Source: an uncultured Eubacteriales bacterium
Lineage (GTDB): Bacteria > Bacillota > Clostridia > Peptostreptococcales > Anaerovoracaceae
Assembly (NCBI GenBank): GCA_902797195.1
Contig: CADBRY010000201.1
Span: 1-12,607 of the forward strand
DNA length: 12,607 nt
Direction: 5' to 3'
The position numbers were made by a program, and so were the translations under genes. Positions 1 through 7,628 of the stretch are shown here, in pieces (the stretch's first letter is position 1; every line of letters begins with the position of its first letter). The notes below the pieces were generated by a model, which was not told the origin of the DNA, did no database searches, and worked only from the letters and a program-made list of their open reading frames with translations.

Positions 1-762
1 GTAAGCTTTGCCATGGGACTCTTCGGAGGGAAGGAAATAGAAGCTCCCGACTTCACGGAAATGACGCTGACGGAGGCTTTGACGGAAGCCGAGAAGCACG
101 ACGTGAAGATCAAGGAGGGCAAACCCGTCATCAGCGAAGATGTGGAAAAGGGCAAGATAGTAAGCCAGAGCCCCGAGCCGGGAGACAAGATGAAGACCAA
201 GGAGACGGTGACCGTGTATATAAGCGCCGGTCCGGGAGATGGAACTGTTCCCGATGTTGAAGGCCTTCAGGAATCGGCGGCCCGGGATGCCATAGAAAGC
301 GCCGGATTCAAGGTTGGAGACGTGACAAGCCAGGACAGCACCGAAGAGAAGGGTGAGGTCATAGGTCAGGATCCCAAGGCCGGAGATGAAGCGGAAAAAG
401 GATCGGCGGTCAACCTGGTGCTGAGCAACGGGTCTCTTGCAAAGACAACCATGCCTTATCTCATAGGCAAATCATTGTCCGAAGCCGAGTCCCTGCTTAA
501 GAAGAACAACCTGGATGTGGGCAGTGTAACGAGAGAATACAGCGATACGGCATCCGAGGGCGAAGTCATAGGCCAGGAATACGACCAGGGCGAAAAGCTT
601 GAAAGAAATACTTCCGTTGGAATAACCGTAAGCCTTGGTCCTGAGCCCACAACGACAACGGCACCAACAACAAAACCAAAACCAACGACGCAGCCCACCG
701 CACCTACGGATGAAGAAGAAATCGATGAAGAGGCCGTGATCAGATATTTTATTCAGTATTGA
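1..762 (+). CDS. prkC: PASTA-domain Ser/Thr protein kinase, C-terminal part (5' truncated by window edge)
   Basis: The reading frame is open from base 1, so the gene starts upstream; an ATG at 13 lies inside it and is not taken as the real start. About 253 codons are visible. They begin with a short stretch (VSFAMGLFGG) that would sit just outside the membrane helix, then three PASTA repeats at about residues 13-77, 82-143 and 149-213, counted from the first visible codon. Repeats 2 and 3 share GEVIGQ, and all show the usual alternation of a short helix and strands. In this family PASTA repeats lie outside the cell and bind peptidoglycan fragments, while a cytoplasmic kinase domain, not visible here, phosphorylates targets in cell-wall and growth control. 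A Thr/Pro-rich tail ends in an acidic and aromatic peptide. The kinase identity rests on the PASTA array plus the adjacent rsgA and rpe, the usual prkC neighbourhood; a PASTA-bearing penicillin-binding protein is less likely. Confidence 0.88.
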   Translation, partial: VSFAMGLFGGKEIEAPDFTEMTLTEALTEAEKHDVKIKEGKPVISEDVEKGKIVSQSPEPGDKMKTKETVTVYISAGPGDGTVPDVEGLQESAARDAIESAGFKVGDVTSQDSTEEKGEVIGQDPKAGDEAEKGSAVNLVLSNGSLAKTTMPYLIGKSLSEAESLLKKNNLDVGSVTREYSDTASEGEVIGQEYDQGEKLERNTSVGITVSLGPEPTTTTAPTTKPKPTTQPTAPTDEEEIDEEAVIRYFIQY

Positions 763-764
763 TT

Positions 765-1661
765 ATGAGAGGTCAGATAGTGAAGGGAATCGCCGGATTT
801 TATTTCGTGAAATCCGGCGAAACAATATCGAGGTGCAGGGCCAGAGGTGTCTTCAAAAACCAGGGAATAAAGCCCGCGGTTGGAGACTTCGTCGAATTTG
901 AGGAAGCTTCGGGAGAAGACGATGGAGTGGTAAGGGAGATACTGCCAAGGAAAAACAGTTTCATCAGGCCCTTTGTGGCTAACGTTGACTGCTTCGTCAT
1001 CGTTGTCGCAGCCGCAAACCCGGATCCCGTTCCCCAGGTGATAGACAAGCTTCTGGTGACCGCTGAACAGGCCGATGCCGAAAGCATAATCTGCATAAAT
1101 AAATGCGATCTGGCAGAGGCCGGCAAAAAAAGAGAAAAAGCCGCCGAGAGCATTGAGACCATAAGGTCCATATACGGCGGTATGTACAAAGTGATATGCA
1201 CATCAAAGGATGACGAAGAGAGTCTCAGATCCCTGAGAGATGCGATAAAGGGTAAAACCGTTGCCTTTGCGGGAGCCTCCGGCGGAGGAAAGTCCACCAT
1301 CGTAAACAGACTCCTGAGAAGGCGGGAGATGGAGACGGGCGCCGTGAGCGACAAAACAAGCAGGGGAAGACACACAACGAGACACGCGGAGCTCTTCTCT
1401 CTGGATGAAGAAGAGGCAAAGATCCTCGACACACCCGGATTCACATCCTTCGATCTTCAGAATATGAAAATGGAAGAAATAGGAAACTACTTCCCGGAGA
1501 TGGCGAAAAGAGCGGAAGGATGCAGATACGACGACTGCATGCATCTGGCCGAACCGGGATGCAGAGTAAAAGAGGCCCTGACCGCCGGTGAAATAAGTCA
1601 GAGCAGATATGATTCCTACTGCGCCTTCGTGGAGGAGGCCCGGGGGAAAAGGCAATACTGA
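765..1661 (+). CDS. rsgA: Ribosome small-subunit-dependent GTPase A
   Basis: RsgA is a circularly permuted GTPase that checks late maturation of the 30S subunit in the cytoplasm. Over 298 residues I see an N-terminal OB-fold region (about 1-70), then the G motifs in permuted order: NKCD (112-115) before the P-loop GASGGGKS (170-177), followed by the DTPG motif (222-225). The C-terminal zinc site C-x4-C-x-H-x5-C uses C253, C258, H260 and C266. I chose the ATG at 765, two bases after the prkC stop; a TTG at 759, overlapping that stop, would add two residues (MI) and cannot be excluded. No clear Shine-Dalgarno precedes it, so translation probably depends on coupling to prkC. The P-loop carries Gly where the family usually has Val (GxSGVGKS). 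A strong inverted repeat lies 25 bases into the gene. Confidence 0.96.
   Translation: MRGQIVKGIAGFYFVKSGETISRCRARGVFKNQGIKPAVGDFVEFEEASGEDDGVVREILPRKNSFIRPFVANVDCFVIVVAAANPDPVPQVIDKLLVTAEQADAESIICINKCDLAEAGKKREKAAESIETIRSIYGGMYKVICTSKDDEESLRSLRDAIKGKTVAFAGASGGGKSTIVNRLLRRREMETGAVSDKTSRGRHTTRHAELFSLDEEEAKILDTPGFTSFDLQNMKMEEIGNYFPEMAKRAEGCRYDDCMHLAEPGCRVKEALTAGEISQSRYDSYCAFVEEARGKRQY
790..820 (+). repeat. Perfect 11-bp inverted repeat (hairpin) near the 5' end of rsgA
   Basis: TCGCCGGATTT (790-800) and AAATCCGGCGA (810-820) are perfect reverse complements separated by a 9-base loop. The stem would form in the mRNA 25 bases after the rsgA ATG. No T-run follows on either strand, so it does not look like an intrinsic terminator. 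It encodes part of the family-typical GFYFV segment, so some of the sequence is fixed by the protein. Confidence 0.75.
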
Positions 1662-1662
1662 T

Positions 1663-1670
1663 GGAGGAGG
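1663..1670 (+). promoter_or_regulatory. Strong Shine-Dalgarno of rpe
   Basis: GGAGGAGG lies in the 12-base gap between the rsgA stop and the rpe ATG at 1674. The first GGAGG is six bases from the ATG, near-ideal spacing. It fixes the rpe start and suggests rpe can recruit ribosomes independently of rsgA. Confidence 0.85.
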
Positions 1671-1673
1671 ATT

Positions 1674-2336
1674 ATGAAGCAGCTGGCACCATCCATACTA
1701 TCCGCTGATTTTTCAAAACTTGGAGAAGATGTGGAAAAAATCCAAAGAGGAGGAGCTCATCTTATCCACGTGGATGTGATGGACGGACACTTTGTTCCAA
1801 ACATCAGCTTTGGAGCGAGCGTTATGAAGAGCCTCACAGGTAAGACTGAGTTGCCCTTTGACGTCCATCTTATGATAGAGGAGCCTGACAGATATCTGGA
1901 GGACTTCATGACACCTCAGACAGAGTTCATAACCGTACATCAGGAGGCGTGCATCCATCTTCACAGAACATGTCAGCACATAAGGAGTATCGGAGCAAAA
2001 CCCGGCGTGGCCATCAACCCCGCAACGCCTCTGAGCACACTCAGTGAGATCCTTCCCTTTGTTGATCTGGTGCTGGTGATGTCGGTGAATCCCGGTTTTG
2101 GAGGACAGAAACTCATACCACAGGCTCTGAATAAAATCACGGAGCTGGAGAAGATAAGAGGGGATAACAGCTACGGATTCAAGATCGAGATAGATGGAGG
2201 CGTGAACCGGGATAATCTGGGTGAGGTAAGAGATGCAGGCACGGACATAATAGTCGCAGGCTCCGCCGTATTCGGAGCTGATGACATAGAGGAAACAGTA
2301 AGAGATTTCTGCGGAATACTGGAGAATAAGCGATGA
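1674..2336 (+). CDS. rpe: Ribulose-phosphate 3-epimerase
   Basis: Interconverts D-ribulose 5-phosphate and D-xylulose 5-phosphate in the pentose phosphate pathway, in the cytoplasm. The 220 residues match the family's usual length and form a single TIM barrel. Visible motifs are APSILSADF at 5-13, HVDVMDGHFVPN from residue 32, FDVHLM at 62-67, the phosphate-binding NPGFGGQ at 139-145, and EIDGGVN at 172-178. The metal ligands and acid-base residues expected in the family are present: H32, D34, H65 and D174. The ATG at 1674 follows a strong ribosome-binding site. The stop overlaps the plsX start (ATGA). The rsgA-rpe pairing is common in Bacillota, where thiN often follows; here thiN is absent and plsX follows directly. 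Confidence 0.97.
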   Translation: MKQLAPSILSADFSKLGEDVEKIQRGGAHLIHVDVMDGHFVPNISFGASVMKSLTGKTELPFDVHLMIEEPDRYLEDFMTPQTEFITVHQEACIHLHRTCQHIRSIGAKPGVAINPATPLSTLSEILPFVDLVLVMSVNPGFGGQKLIPQALNKITELEKIRGDNSYGFKIEIDGGVNRDNLGEVRDAGTDIIVAGSAVFGADDIEETVRDFCGILENKR

Positions 2337-3352
2337 GAATAGTATTGGATGGAATGGGCGGAGACAACGCTCCCGCCGAAATAGTGAAGGGTGCGGTAAA
2401 GGCTTCGGAAGAAATCGACGATGAAATCATAATCGTGGGCAGGGAGGATCTGATCCGCAAAGAGCTTAAAAATAATAAATACAAGGGTGAGGGTATCACC
2501 GTTGTGGACGCTTCTGAGACCATAACCATGCACGACAGCCCGGTAAAGGCCATAAGAGAGAAAAAGGATTCCTCTCTTGTCAAAGGGCTGAACATGGTCA
2601 AGGACGGAGAAGGGGACCTGTTTATTTCAGCCGGAAACACGGGAGCTCTCATAGTTGGAGCCCGCCTTATCCTTGGAAGGATCAGGGGAATAGACAGACC
2701 GGCTCTTGCCAGCATCTATCCCAACATGGAGACTATGGAACCCTGTCTTCTGGTGGATGCGGGAGGAAGCGCCGAGTCAAAGGCCCAGAACCTTCTTGAA
2801 TACGGCCTTATGGGCAGCATATTCATGGAGAAGGCATGGGGCAGGAAAAACCCAAAGGTGGGACTTGTAAACCTGGGTGAGGAAGAATCCAAGGGAACAA
2901 GCATAACCAAGGACGCATACCAGAAGCTCAAGCATTCCAACCTGAACTTTGTGGGCAACGTAGAGGGAAGAGATATTCCCAAGGGAGCCTGTGATGTCAT
3001 CGTATGCGACGGATTCGTCGGGAATGTCATTTTAAAGCTTACTGAAGGAGTGGCGGAATCCATTTTTAAATTGGTAAAAAAATCCATCACTGAATCATTC
3101 AAGGCAAAGATCGGAGGCGCTCTGATAAAAGGGCAGCTGATGAAAATGAAAAACGATTTCGATTACGAGGAATACGGGGGAGCTCCTGTCCTTGGGGTGG
3201 ACGCTCCCGTTATGAAGATGCACGGATCGTCCACGGCAACGGCGGTGAGAAGCGCCATAATCAGAGGAATCCCCTATGCCAAGGAGAATGTTGTGGATAC
3301 CATACGCAGAGAAATGCTGGATATAGAGGCTTTGGAAGAGGACTTTGAATAA
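2333..3352 (+). CDS. plsX: Phosphate acyltransferase (acyl-ACP:phosphate)
   Basis: PlsX is a peripheral membrane enzyme that converts acyl-ACP and phosphate to acyl-phosphate, the donor used by PlsY in the first step of phospholipid synthesis. The 339 residues are about family length. Motifs seen are LDGMGGDNAP at 5-14, SAGNTGA at 99-105, CDGFVGNVILK at 225-235, and YGGAPVLGVDAP at 281-292 followed by MHGSS. The segment usually written D-x-GAN reads DAGGSAESK here (142-150), a mild divergence. The start ATG overlaps the rpe stop by four bases (ATGA), which indicates translational coupling. Neither fapR upstream nor fabD or acpP downstream is present. The partner PlsY is encoded about 6.5 kb downstream in the same run. 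Confidence 0.97.
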   Translation: MRIVLDGMGGDNAPAEIVKGAVKASEEIDDEIIIVGREDLIRKELKNNKYKGEGITVVDASETITMHDSPVKAIREKKDSSLVKGLNMVKDGEGDLFISAGNTGALIVGARLILGRIRGIDRPALASIYPNMETMEPCLLVDAGGSAESKAQNLLEYGLMGSIFMEKAWGRKNPKVGLVNLGEEESKGTSITKDAYQKLKHSNLNFVGNVEGRDIPKGACDVIVCDGFVGNVILKLTEGVAESIFKLVKKSITESFKAKIGGALIKGQLMKMKNDFDYEEYGGAPVLGVDAPVMKMHGSSTATAVRSAIIRGIPYAKENVVDTIRREMLDIEALEEDFE

Positions 3353-4050
3353 TGGATATGACGGAGGACATAGAAAAAAGAACGGGATATCATTTCAATG
3401 ATCCTCAACTGCTGGTGACCGCATTGACCCACAGCTCCTATGCCAACGAACATGGCAGCCACATAGAGCACAATGAAAGACTTGAATTTTTGGGAGATGC
3501 CTTTTTTGATGCGGTGGTTGGAGAAGAATTCTACCGAAGGTTCCCCAACAGGGAAGAGGGATTTCTTTCCAGGATAAGGGCCGTAATCGTCTGCGAAAAG
3601 TCTCTTGCGGACAAGGCGGTCAAGCTGGGACTTGGGGAATTCATCCGTCTCAGCCGGGGAGAAGAAAAATGCGGAGGAAGAGAGCGGCAGTCGATCCTGG
3701 CCGACAGTCTGGAAGCCCTTATCGGAGCGGTATATCTGGACGGAGGCTTTGAAGCCGTAAAGGAATTCGTTCTGGGGATATTCAAAGATGAGATAGACGA
3801 CGCCTCCTCGGGAAAGTACAGGACCATAGACTATAAGTCACGCCTTCAGGAACACCTGCAGGCAAAGGGAATAATGGATATCAGCTACGATATCATAGAT
3901 GAGAAGGGACCGGACCACGACAAGACCTTTGTGGCAGGACTGTACATAGAGGGGAAGCTCCTGTCCAAAGGAAGGGGAAAGAACAAGAAAGAAGCACAGC
4001 AGAATGCTGCAAAAATAATACTTGAGAGGGAAACAGACAATGCGCTTTAA
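3352..4050 (+). CDS. rnc: Ribonuclease III
   Basis: Cleaves double-stranded RNA, processing rRNA precursors and structured mRNAs. The 232 residues contain an N-terminal RNase III domain (about 1-150) with the signature NERLEFLGD at 41-49 and a C-terminal double-stranded-RNA-binding domain (about 158-228) beginning YKSRLQEHLQ and ending in the KKEAQQNAAK helix. The expected metal-binding and catalytic residues are visible: E42, E45, D49, E69, D118 and E121. The start ATG shares its A with the plsX stop (TAATG), with a GA-rich ribosome-binding stretch (AGAGGA) nine bases upstream. A second in-frame ATG at 3358 is possible. The 3' end overlaps smc by 11 bases. The acpP gene often located before rnc is missing. 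Confidence 0.97.
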   Translation: MDMTEDIEKRTGYHFNDPQLLVTALTHSSYANEHGSHIEHNERLEFLGDAFFDAVVGEEFYRRFPNREEGFLSRIRAVIVCEKSLADKAVKLGLGEFIRLSRGEEKCGGRERQSILADSLEALIGAVYLDGGFEAVKEFVLGIFKDEIDDASSGKYRTIDYKSRLQEHLQAKGIMDISYDIIDEKGPDHDKTFVAGLYIEGKLLSKGRGKNKKEAQQNAAKIILERETDNAL

Positions 4051-7000
4051 AAAAATCGAAATGCAGGGATTCAAATCCTTTGCAGAACCAGTGACAATAG
4101 AATTCAAAGGAGGAATAACCGGGATCGTCGGACCCAACGGCAGCGGAAAGAGCAACATAAGCGATGCCATACGCTGGGTGCTGGGTGAACAGAGTCCCAA
4201 GATGCTACGTGGGGGCAAGATGGAGGAGGTCATTTTCGCGGGAACCTCCAGCAGAAAATCCAGAGGCATGGCGGAGGTTACCCTTGTCATAGACAACAGC
4301 GACGGAAGCCTTCCCATCGACTACAGAGAAGTTGCCATTACAAGAAGGATGTTCCGCTCAGGTGAAAGCGAGTATCACATCAACGGCAATCAGTGCAGAC
4401 TTATGGATATCCGCAATCTCATCATGGATACGGGTATCGGAGTCGACGGATATTCCCTCATAGGACAGGGAAAGATCTCCGATATCATCAGCAATAAAAC
4501 GGAAGACCGAAGAGAGATATTCGAAGAGGCCGCGGGAATAGTCGCATACAGAACCAGAAAAGCCCAGGCGGAGAGAAAGCTGGCCTCGACCACCGTGAAT
4601 ATGGACAGGGTCAAGGACATAATCGGTGAGATCGAAGGGCGTATCGACGGCCTTCGGGAAGACAGTATAAAGGCAAAGGAGTACCTTAAGCTTAGAGAAA
4701 GGCATAAGGAACTTGAGATAAACATAATCCTCAAGAACGTGGATAAACTGGAACTGAACAACGAATACGTGAAGGACGATCTTTCGGAGCTTGAGCTTGC
4801 CCTTGAAAATCTCAGAGAGGAAAGAGCCGCCCTTGAAACAAAGATCGGGGAAACGGGCAGAGAAAAAGAAGCTCTGGACGGTGTGGAGACCACTGCAAGA
4901 CAGACCCACCTTCAGGCCATCGACTCATTGAATGCAATAAAGAGCAAGAGCGAAGTTGACAGTGAGAGACTGTCGGCCATCGAGGAAAACAAAAACAGAC
5001 TTGAAGAAGAAATAAGCCTCATGGAAGAACGGCTGGAAAGGGAGAAAGGCAACAGAGCCAGCGTTGAAGAAAGCAGGGGCAAAATAGAGGAAGAGGCAAA
5101 GGAAGCCGAAGAAGCCCTTAAGGAAAAGATAGAAAAATACGACGCGGCCATGGAGGAGCTGTCGGCACTTAACGACAGGCTGGATGAGTACAAGAACGAT
5201 CTGTTCTCACTTTCCTCTGAGATCAACAAGGCCCGTTCTGAGATAAACAGCCTTGCGGTCCTCCAGGAGACCCTGGACAGAAGAGAGGAAACACTTCTTG
5301 AGGAAAAGGACAGCGGAGCGGACTCGGGACAGCAGAACAGGGAAAAACTCCAGGAAGTCAGAGGCTCTCTTGAAGAGAAGAAAAAGGTCATGGCCGAGAG
5401 GAAGTCCCGCCTTGACAGCCTCAACACCATGCTCCAGCAGAACAGGCAGAAGGAAAAAAAGCTTTCCGTGGAGACGGAAGAGCTGAGGATAAGCCTGGGA
5501 CAGCTTGGGGCCAGAAAGAGAACCATCGAAGAGATGGAGAACAACTACGAGGGATATAACAGCGCCGTAAAATTCATAATGAAATCATCCCTTAAGGGTA
5601 TCAGAGGAGTCGTGGCGGATCTTATCAGAGTGCCAAGGGGTTACGAGGTGGCCATAGAGACGGCTCTTGGAGCATCCCTTCAGAACATAGTCTGTGACGA
5701 CGATGCAAGCGCCAAAGATGCCATAAGGTCTCTTAAGCAGAACAAGGCGGGTCGTATGACCTTCCTTCCCATGACATCCATAAGGCCTGACAGACGAAGA
5801 AATGAAGACCTGAAGAACAAAGAAGGATTCGTTGGCTTTGGACCGGACTGCGTTGAGTTCGATAAAGAATACGGGGATATCGTTGACTACCTTCTGGCAA
5901 GGGTGGTGGTCGTTGACGATATGGATCATGCCATCAAGATCTCCAAGATCAGCGAAGGTATGAAGGTGGTCACCCTGGAAGGCGAGATCATCAACGCCGC
6001 GGGAGCCATAACCGGAGGACGTCACAAAAACAAAACCGCCGATATCCTCCAGAGAAAATCCGAGATCCAGGAACTTGAAAGGATCATAAAAGAGAAGACC
6101 CAGGAACAGAAGGATAAATCATCTGAGCTGGAATCATGCCGTGAGGAAATCAAAACTCAGGGAGAAGAGAGCAGCTCCATCGAGGGCCAGCTCATAGCCG
6201 ATGAGCAGTCCCTCATCATGCTGGAAAACGATATAAGGATGGCTGAGGCGGCCATAAACGACCTGCAGACCAGCGAGGAGAGACTTAACAGAGAACTTGC
6301 GGGCATAGCTGAGGAGAAGGCCCGCTCTGAGAAGATGATATCCGACCTTGAGCAGACAGTGGAAGAAAACACCGCAAAGATGAAGGCCGCTGAAGCGGCA
6401 AGCGAGGAGACAGTCGCAGCTCAGGAGGAAAAGCAGAGAGCCTTCGACACCATAAGCGAAGATATAACAAAGGCCAGGATCGCAGTGACCTCCTTCGACG
6501 AACGCAGATCCCATTTCGAATACATCCTTTCCGAGTCTCTTAAGACCATAGAGCAGCTCCAGACGGACTGCCAGGTGAAGAGACAGCAGATGGATTCTCT
6601 GGAGGAAGAGCGCCAGACAATAACCTCAGGACACGGCGACATGGATGCCCTCATAGAGGAAAAGGAAAAAGAGCTTGAAAGGGCCAGCGAGTACCTTGAG
6701 GAAGTGGTGGCAGACAAGCGCCGCATGGATGAAAACATGACAACCATGCTGGAGGAGAAGGAGAATCTGACGACAAAGGGCGAAGAACTCCAGAACCGCA
6801 AGTACGAGGCCGAGATACGCAGAACCAAGAACGAGACCCAGCTTGAAAATCTCAAGGAAAAACTCTGGGAGGATTTCGAGGTCTCCTACATCCAGGCCAT
6901 GGAATTCAAATCCGAGGATTTCGTCATGTCCTCCGCAGTAAAAGAAAACCGCCAGATCAAAAACCGAATGAAGGAAATGGGCGAGGTGAATATAGGAGCC

Positions 7001-7603
7001 ATCGAAGAGTACGAAACAGTGAAGGAACGCTACGACTTCCTTACGGCTCAGGAGGCGGACATACAGGAAGCCATGGATTCTCTCAACGGAATAATCAAGG
7101 ATATGGACAAGACTATCAGAGAGAAATTCAAGACCAGTTTCGACCAGATAGTCGTAAATTTCGAAGAGGTCTTCAAAGATCTCTTTGGAGGGGGATATGC
7201 GGAGCTTCGTCTGTCCGACGAGAACGATCCTCTGACCTCCGACATCGAGATAGTGGCCCAGCCCCCGGGAAAGAAGCTCCAGAACATAAACCTCCTTTCG
7301 GGAGGAGAGAAGACCCTTACGGCCATCGCCCTTATGTTTGCGGTGCTCAAGGCCAAGCCAACGCCTTTCTGCATCCTGGATGAGGTCGAGGCTGCCCTGG
7401 ACGATGCCAATATCGATCGCTTCATTCGTGCCCTGAGAAAATTCGAAGATATACAGTTCGCACTGGTCACTCACCAGAAGGCGACAATGGAACAGGCGGA
7501 TGTGCTCTACGGGGTCACCATGCCTGAGAAGGGAATATCCAAGGTACTGTCTCTAAATATGGCAGATGACTTCGACCCGAAGACAGGTGAGCTGGTAAGT
7601 TAA
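4040..7603 (+). CDS. smc: Chromosome segregation/condensation protein SMC
   Basis: SMC dimerises and, with ScpA and ScpB (not encoded here), forms the condensin that organises and segregates the chromosome. The protein is 1187 residues, almost exactly the usual bacterial length. Order of parts: N-terminal head with Walker A GPNGSGKSN (31-39) and a Q-loop/insert region containing YSLIGQGKI and EDRREIFEEAAGI; first coiled coil (about 165-500); hinge (about 500-660) ending in GAITGGRH; second coiled coil (about 665-1000); C-terminal head with the ABC signature LSGGE (1086-1090) and Walker B FCILDEVEAALDD (1110-1122), E1115 being the expected catalytic glutamate. I chose the ATG at 4040 because MRFKKIEMQGFKSF matches the family N terminus and GAGAGG lies about ten bases upstream; a TTG at 4022 would add six residues. 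The start lies inside the end of rnc. No frameshift or deletion is apparent. Confidence 0.98.
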   Translation: MRFKKIEMQGFKSFAEPVTIEFKGGITGIVGPNGSGKSNISDAIRWVLGEQSPKMLRGGKMEEVIFAGTSSRKSRGMAEVTLVIDNSDGSLPIDYREVAITRRMFRSGESEYHINGNQCRLMDIRNLIMDTGIGVDGYSLIGQGKISDIISNKTEDRREIFEEAAGIVAYRTRKAQAERKLASTTVNMDRVKDIIGEIEGRIDGLREDSIKAKEYLKLRERHKELEINIILKNVDKLELNNEYVKDDLSELELALENLREERAALETKIGETGREKEALDGVETTARQTHLQAIDSLNAIKSKSEVDSERLSAIEENKNRLEEEISLMEERLEREKGNRASVEESRGKIEEEAKEAEEALKEKIEKYDAAMEELSALNDRLDEYKNDLFSLSSEINKARSEINSLAVLQETLDRREETLLEEKDSGADSGQQNREKLQEVRGSLEEKKKVMAERKSRLDSLNTMLQQNRQKEKKLSVETEELRISLGQLGARKRTIEEMENNYEGYNSAVKFIMKSSLKGIRGVVADLIRVPRGYEVAIETALGASLQNIVCDDDASAKDAIRSLKQNKAGRMTFLPMTSIRPDRRRNEDLKNKEGFVGFGPDCVEFDKEYGDIVDYLLARVVVVDDMDHAIKISKISEGMKVVTLEGEIINAAGAITGGRHKNKTADILQRKSEIQELERIIKEKTQEQKDKSSELESCREEIKTQGEESSSIEGQLIADEQSLIMLENDIRMAEAAINDLQTSEERLNRELAGIAEEKARSEKMISDLEQTVEENTAKMKAAEAASEETVAAQEEKQRAFDTISEDITKARIAVTSFDERRSHFEYILSESLKTIEQLQTDCQVKRQQMDSLEEERQTITSGHGDMDALIEEKEKELERASEYLEEVVADKRRMDENMTTMLEEKENLTTKGEELQNRKYEAEIRRTKNETQLENLKEKLWEDFEVSYIQAMEFKSEDFVMSSAVKENRQIKNRMKEMGEVNIGAIEEYETVKERYDFLTAQEADIQEAMDSLNGIIKDMDKTIREKFKTSFDQIVVNFEEVFKDLFGGGYAELRLSDENDPLTSDIEIVAQPPGKKLQNINLLSGGEKTLTAIALMFAVLKAKPTPFCILDEVEAALDDANIDRFIRALRKFEDIQFALVTHQKATMEQADVLYGVTMPEKGISKVLSLNMADDFDPKTGELVS
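5454..5483 (+). other. A7 run followed by a short stem-loop inside smc
   Basis: Codons 472-474 read GAA AAA AAG, giving a heptamer A AAA AAG in the frame used by known slippery sites. It abuts a stem of TTCCGT (5464-5469) and ACGGAA (5474-5479) with a GGAG loop, which can extend to GCT/AGC (5461-5463 with 5481-5483) if G5480 is bulged. A -1 shift would end at TAA 5557-5559. Stem spacing is shorter than in known frameshift sites, and A7 runs recur elsewhere in the window, so function is doubtful. Confidence 0.25.
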
Positions 7604-7610
7604 TAGCAAC

Positions 7611-7616
7611 AGGAGG
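7611..7616 (+). promoter_or_regulatory. Shine-Dalgarno of ftsY with long spacing
   Basis: AGGAGG lies in the 25-base gap after smc, the largest gap in the window. It is 12 bases from the ATG at 7629, longer than the usual 5-9. An in-frame TAG at 7623-7625 rules out a start between the two, so the ATG at 7629 remains the best choice. Confidence 0.7.
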
Positions 7617-7628
7617 ATCCCATAGAAG

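Noticed and set aside
800..1444. A 214-codon open frame on the - strand opposite rsgA
   Set aside because: The overlapping RsgA has every expected motif; the antisense product is Ser/Leu-rich and unrecognisable.
2260..2278. 6-bp inverted repeat GCTCCG/CGGAGC near the 3' end of rpe
   Set aside because: Too short to stand out from chance, has no T-run, and is inside conserved RPE coding sequence.
4046..4055. T3A7 run at the rnc/smc overlap as a possible frameshift site fusing RNase III to SMC
   Set aside because: Fusion would need a +1 shift; T3A7 sites favour -1, and smc has its own ATG and ribosome-binding stretch.
5253..5486. A 77-codon frame on the + strand inside smc
   Set aside because: It is Arg/Lys/Ser-rich sequence from reading the coiled coil out of frame, with no supporting context.
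6626..7474. A 282-codon open frame on the - strand opposite smc
   Set aside because: It mirrors the purine-rich SMC coiled coil and head, giving Leu/Phe/Val-rich sequence without motifs or a ribosome-binding site.
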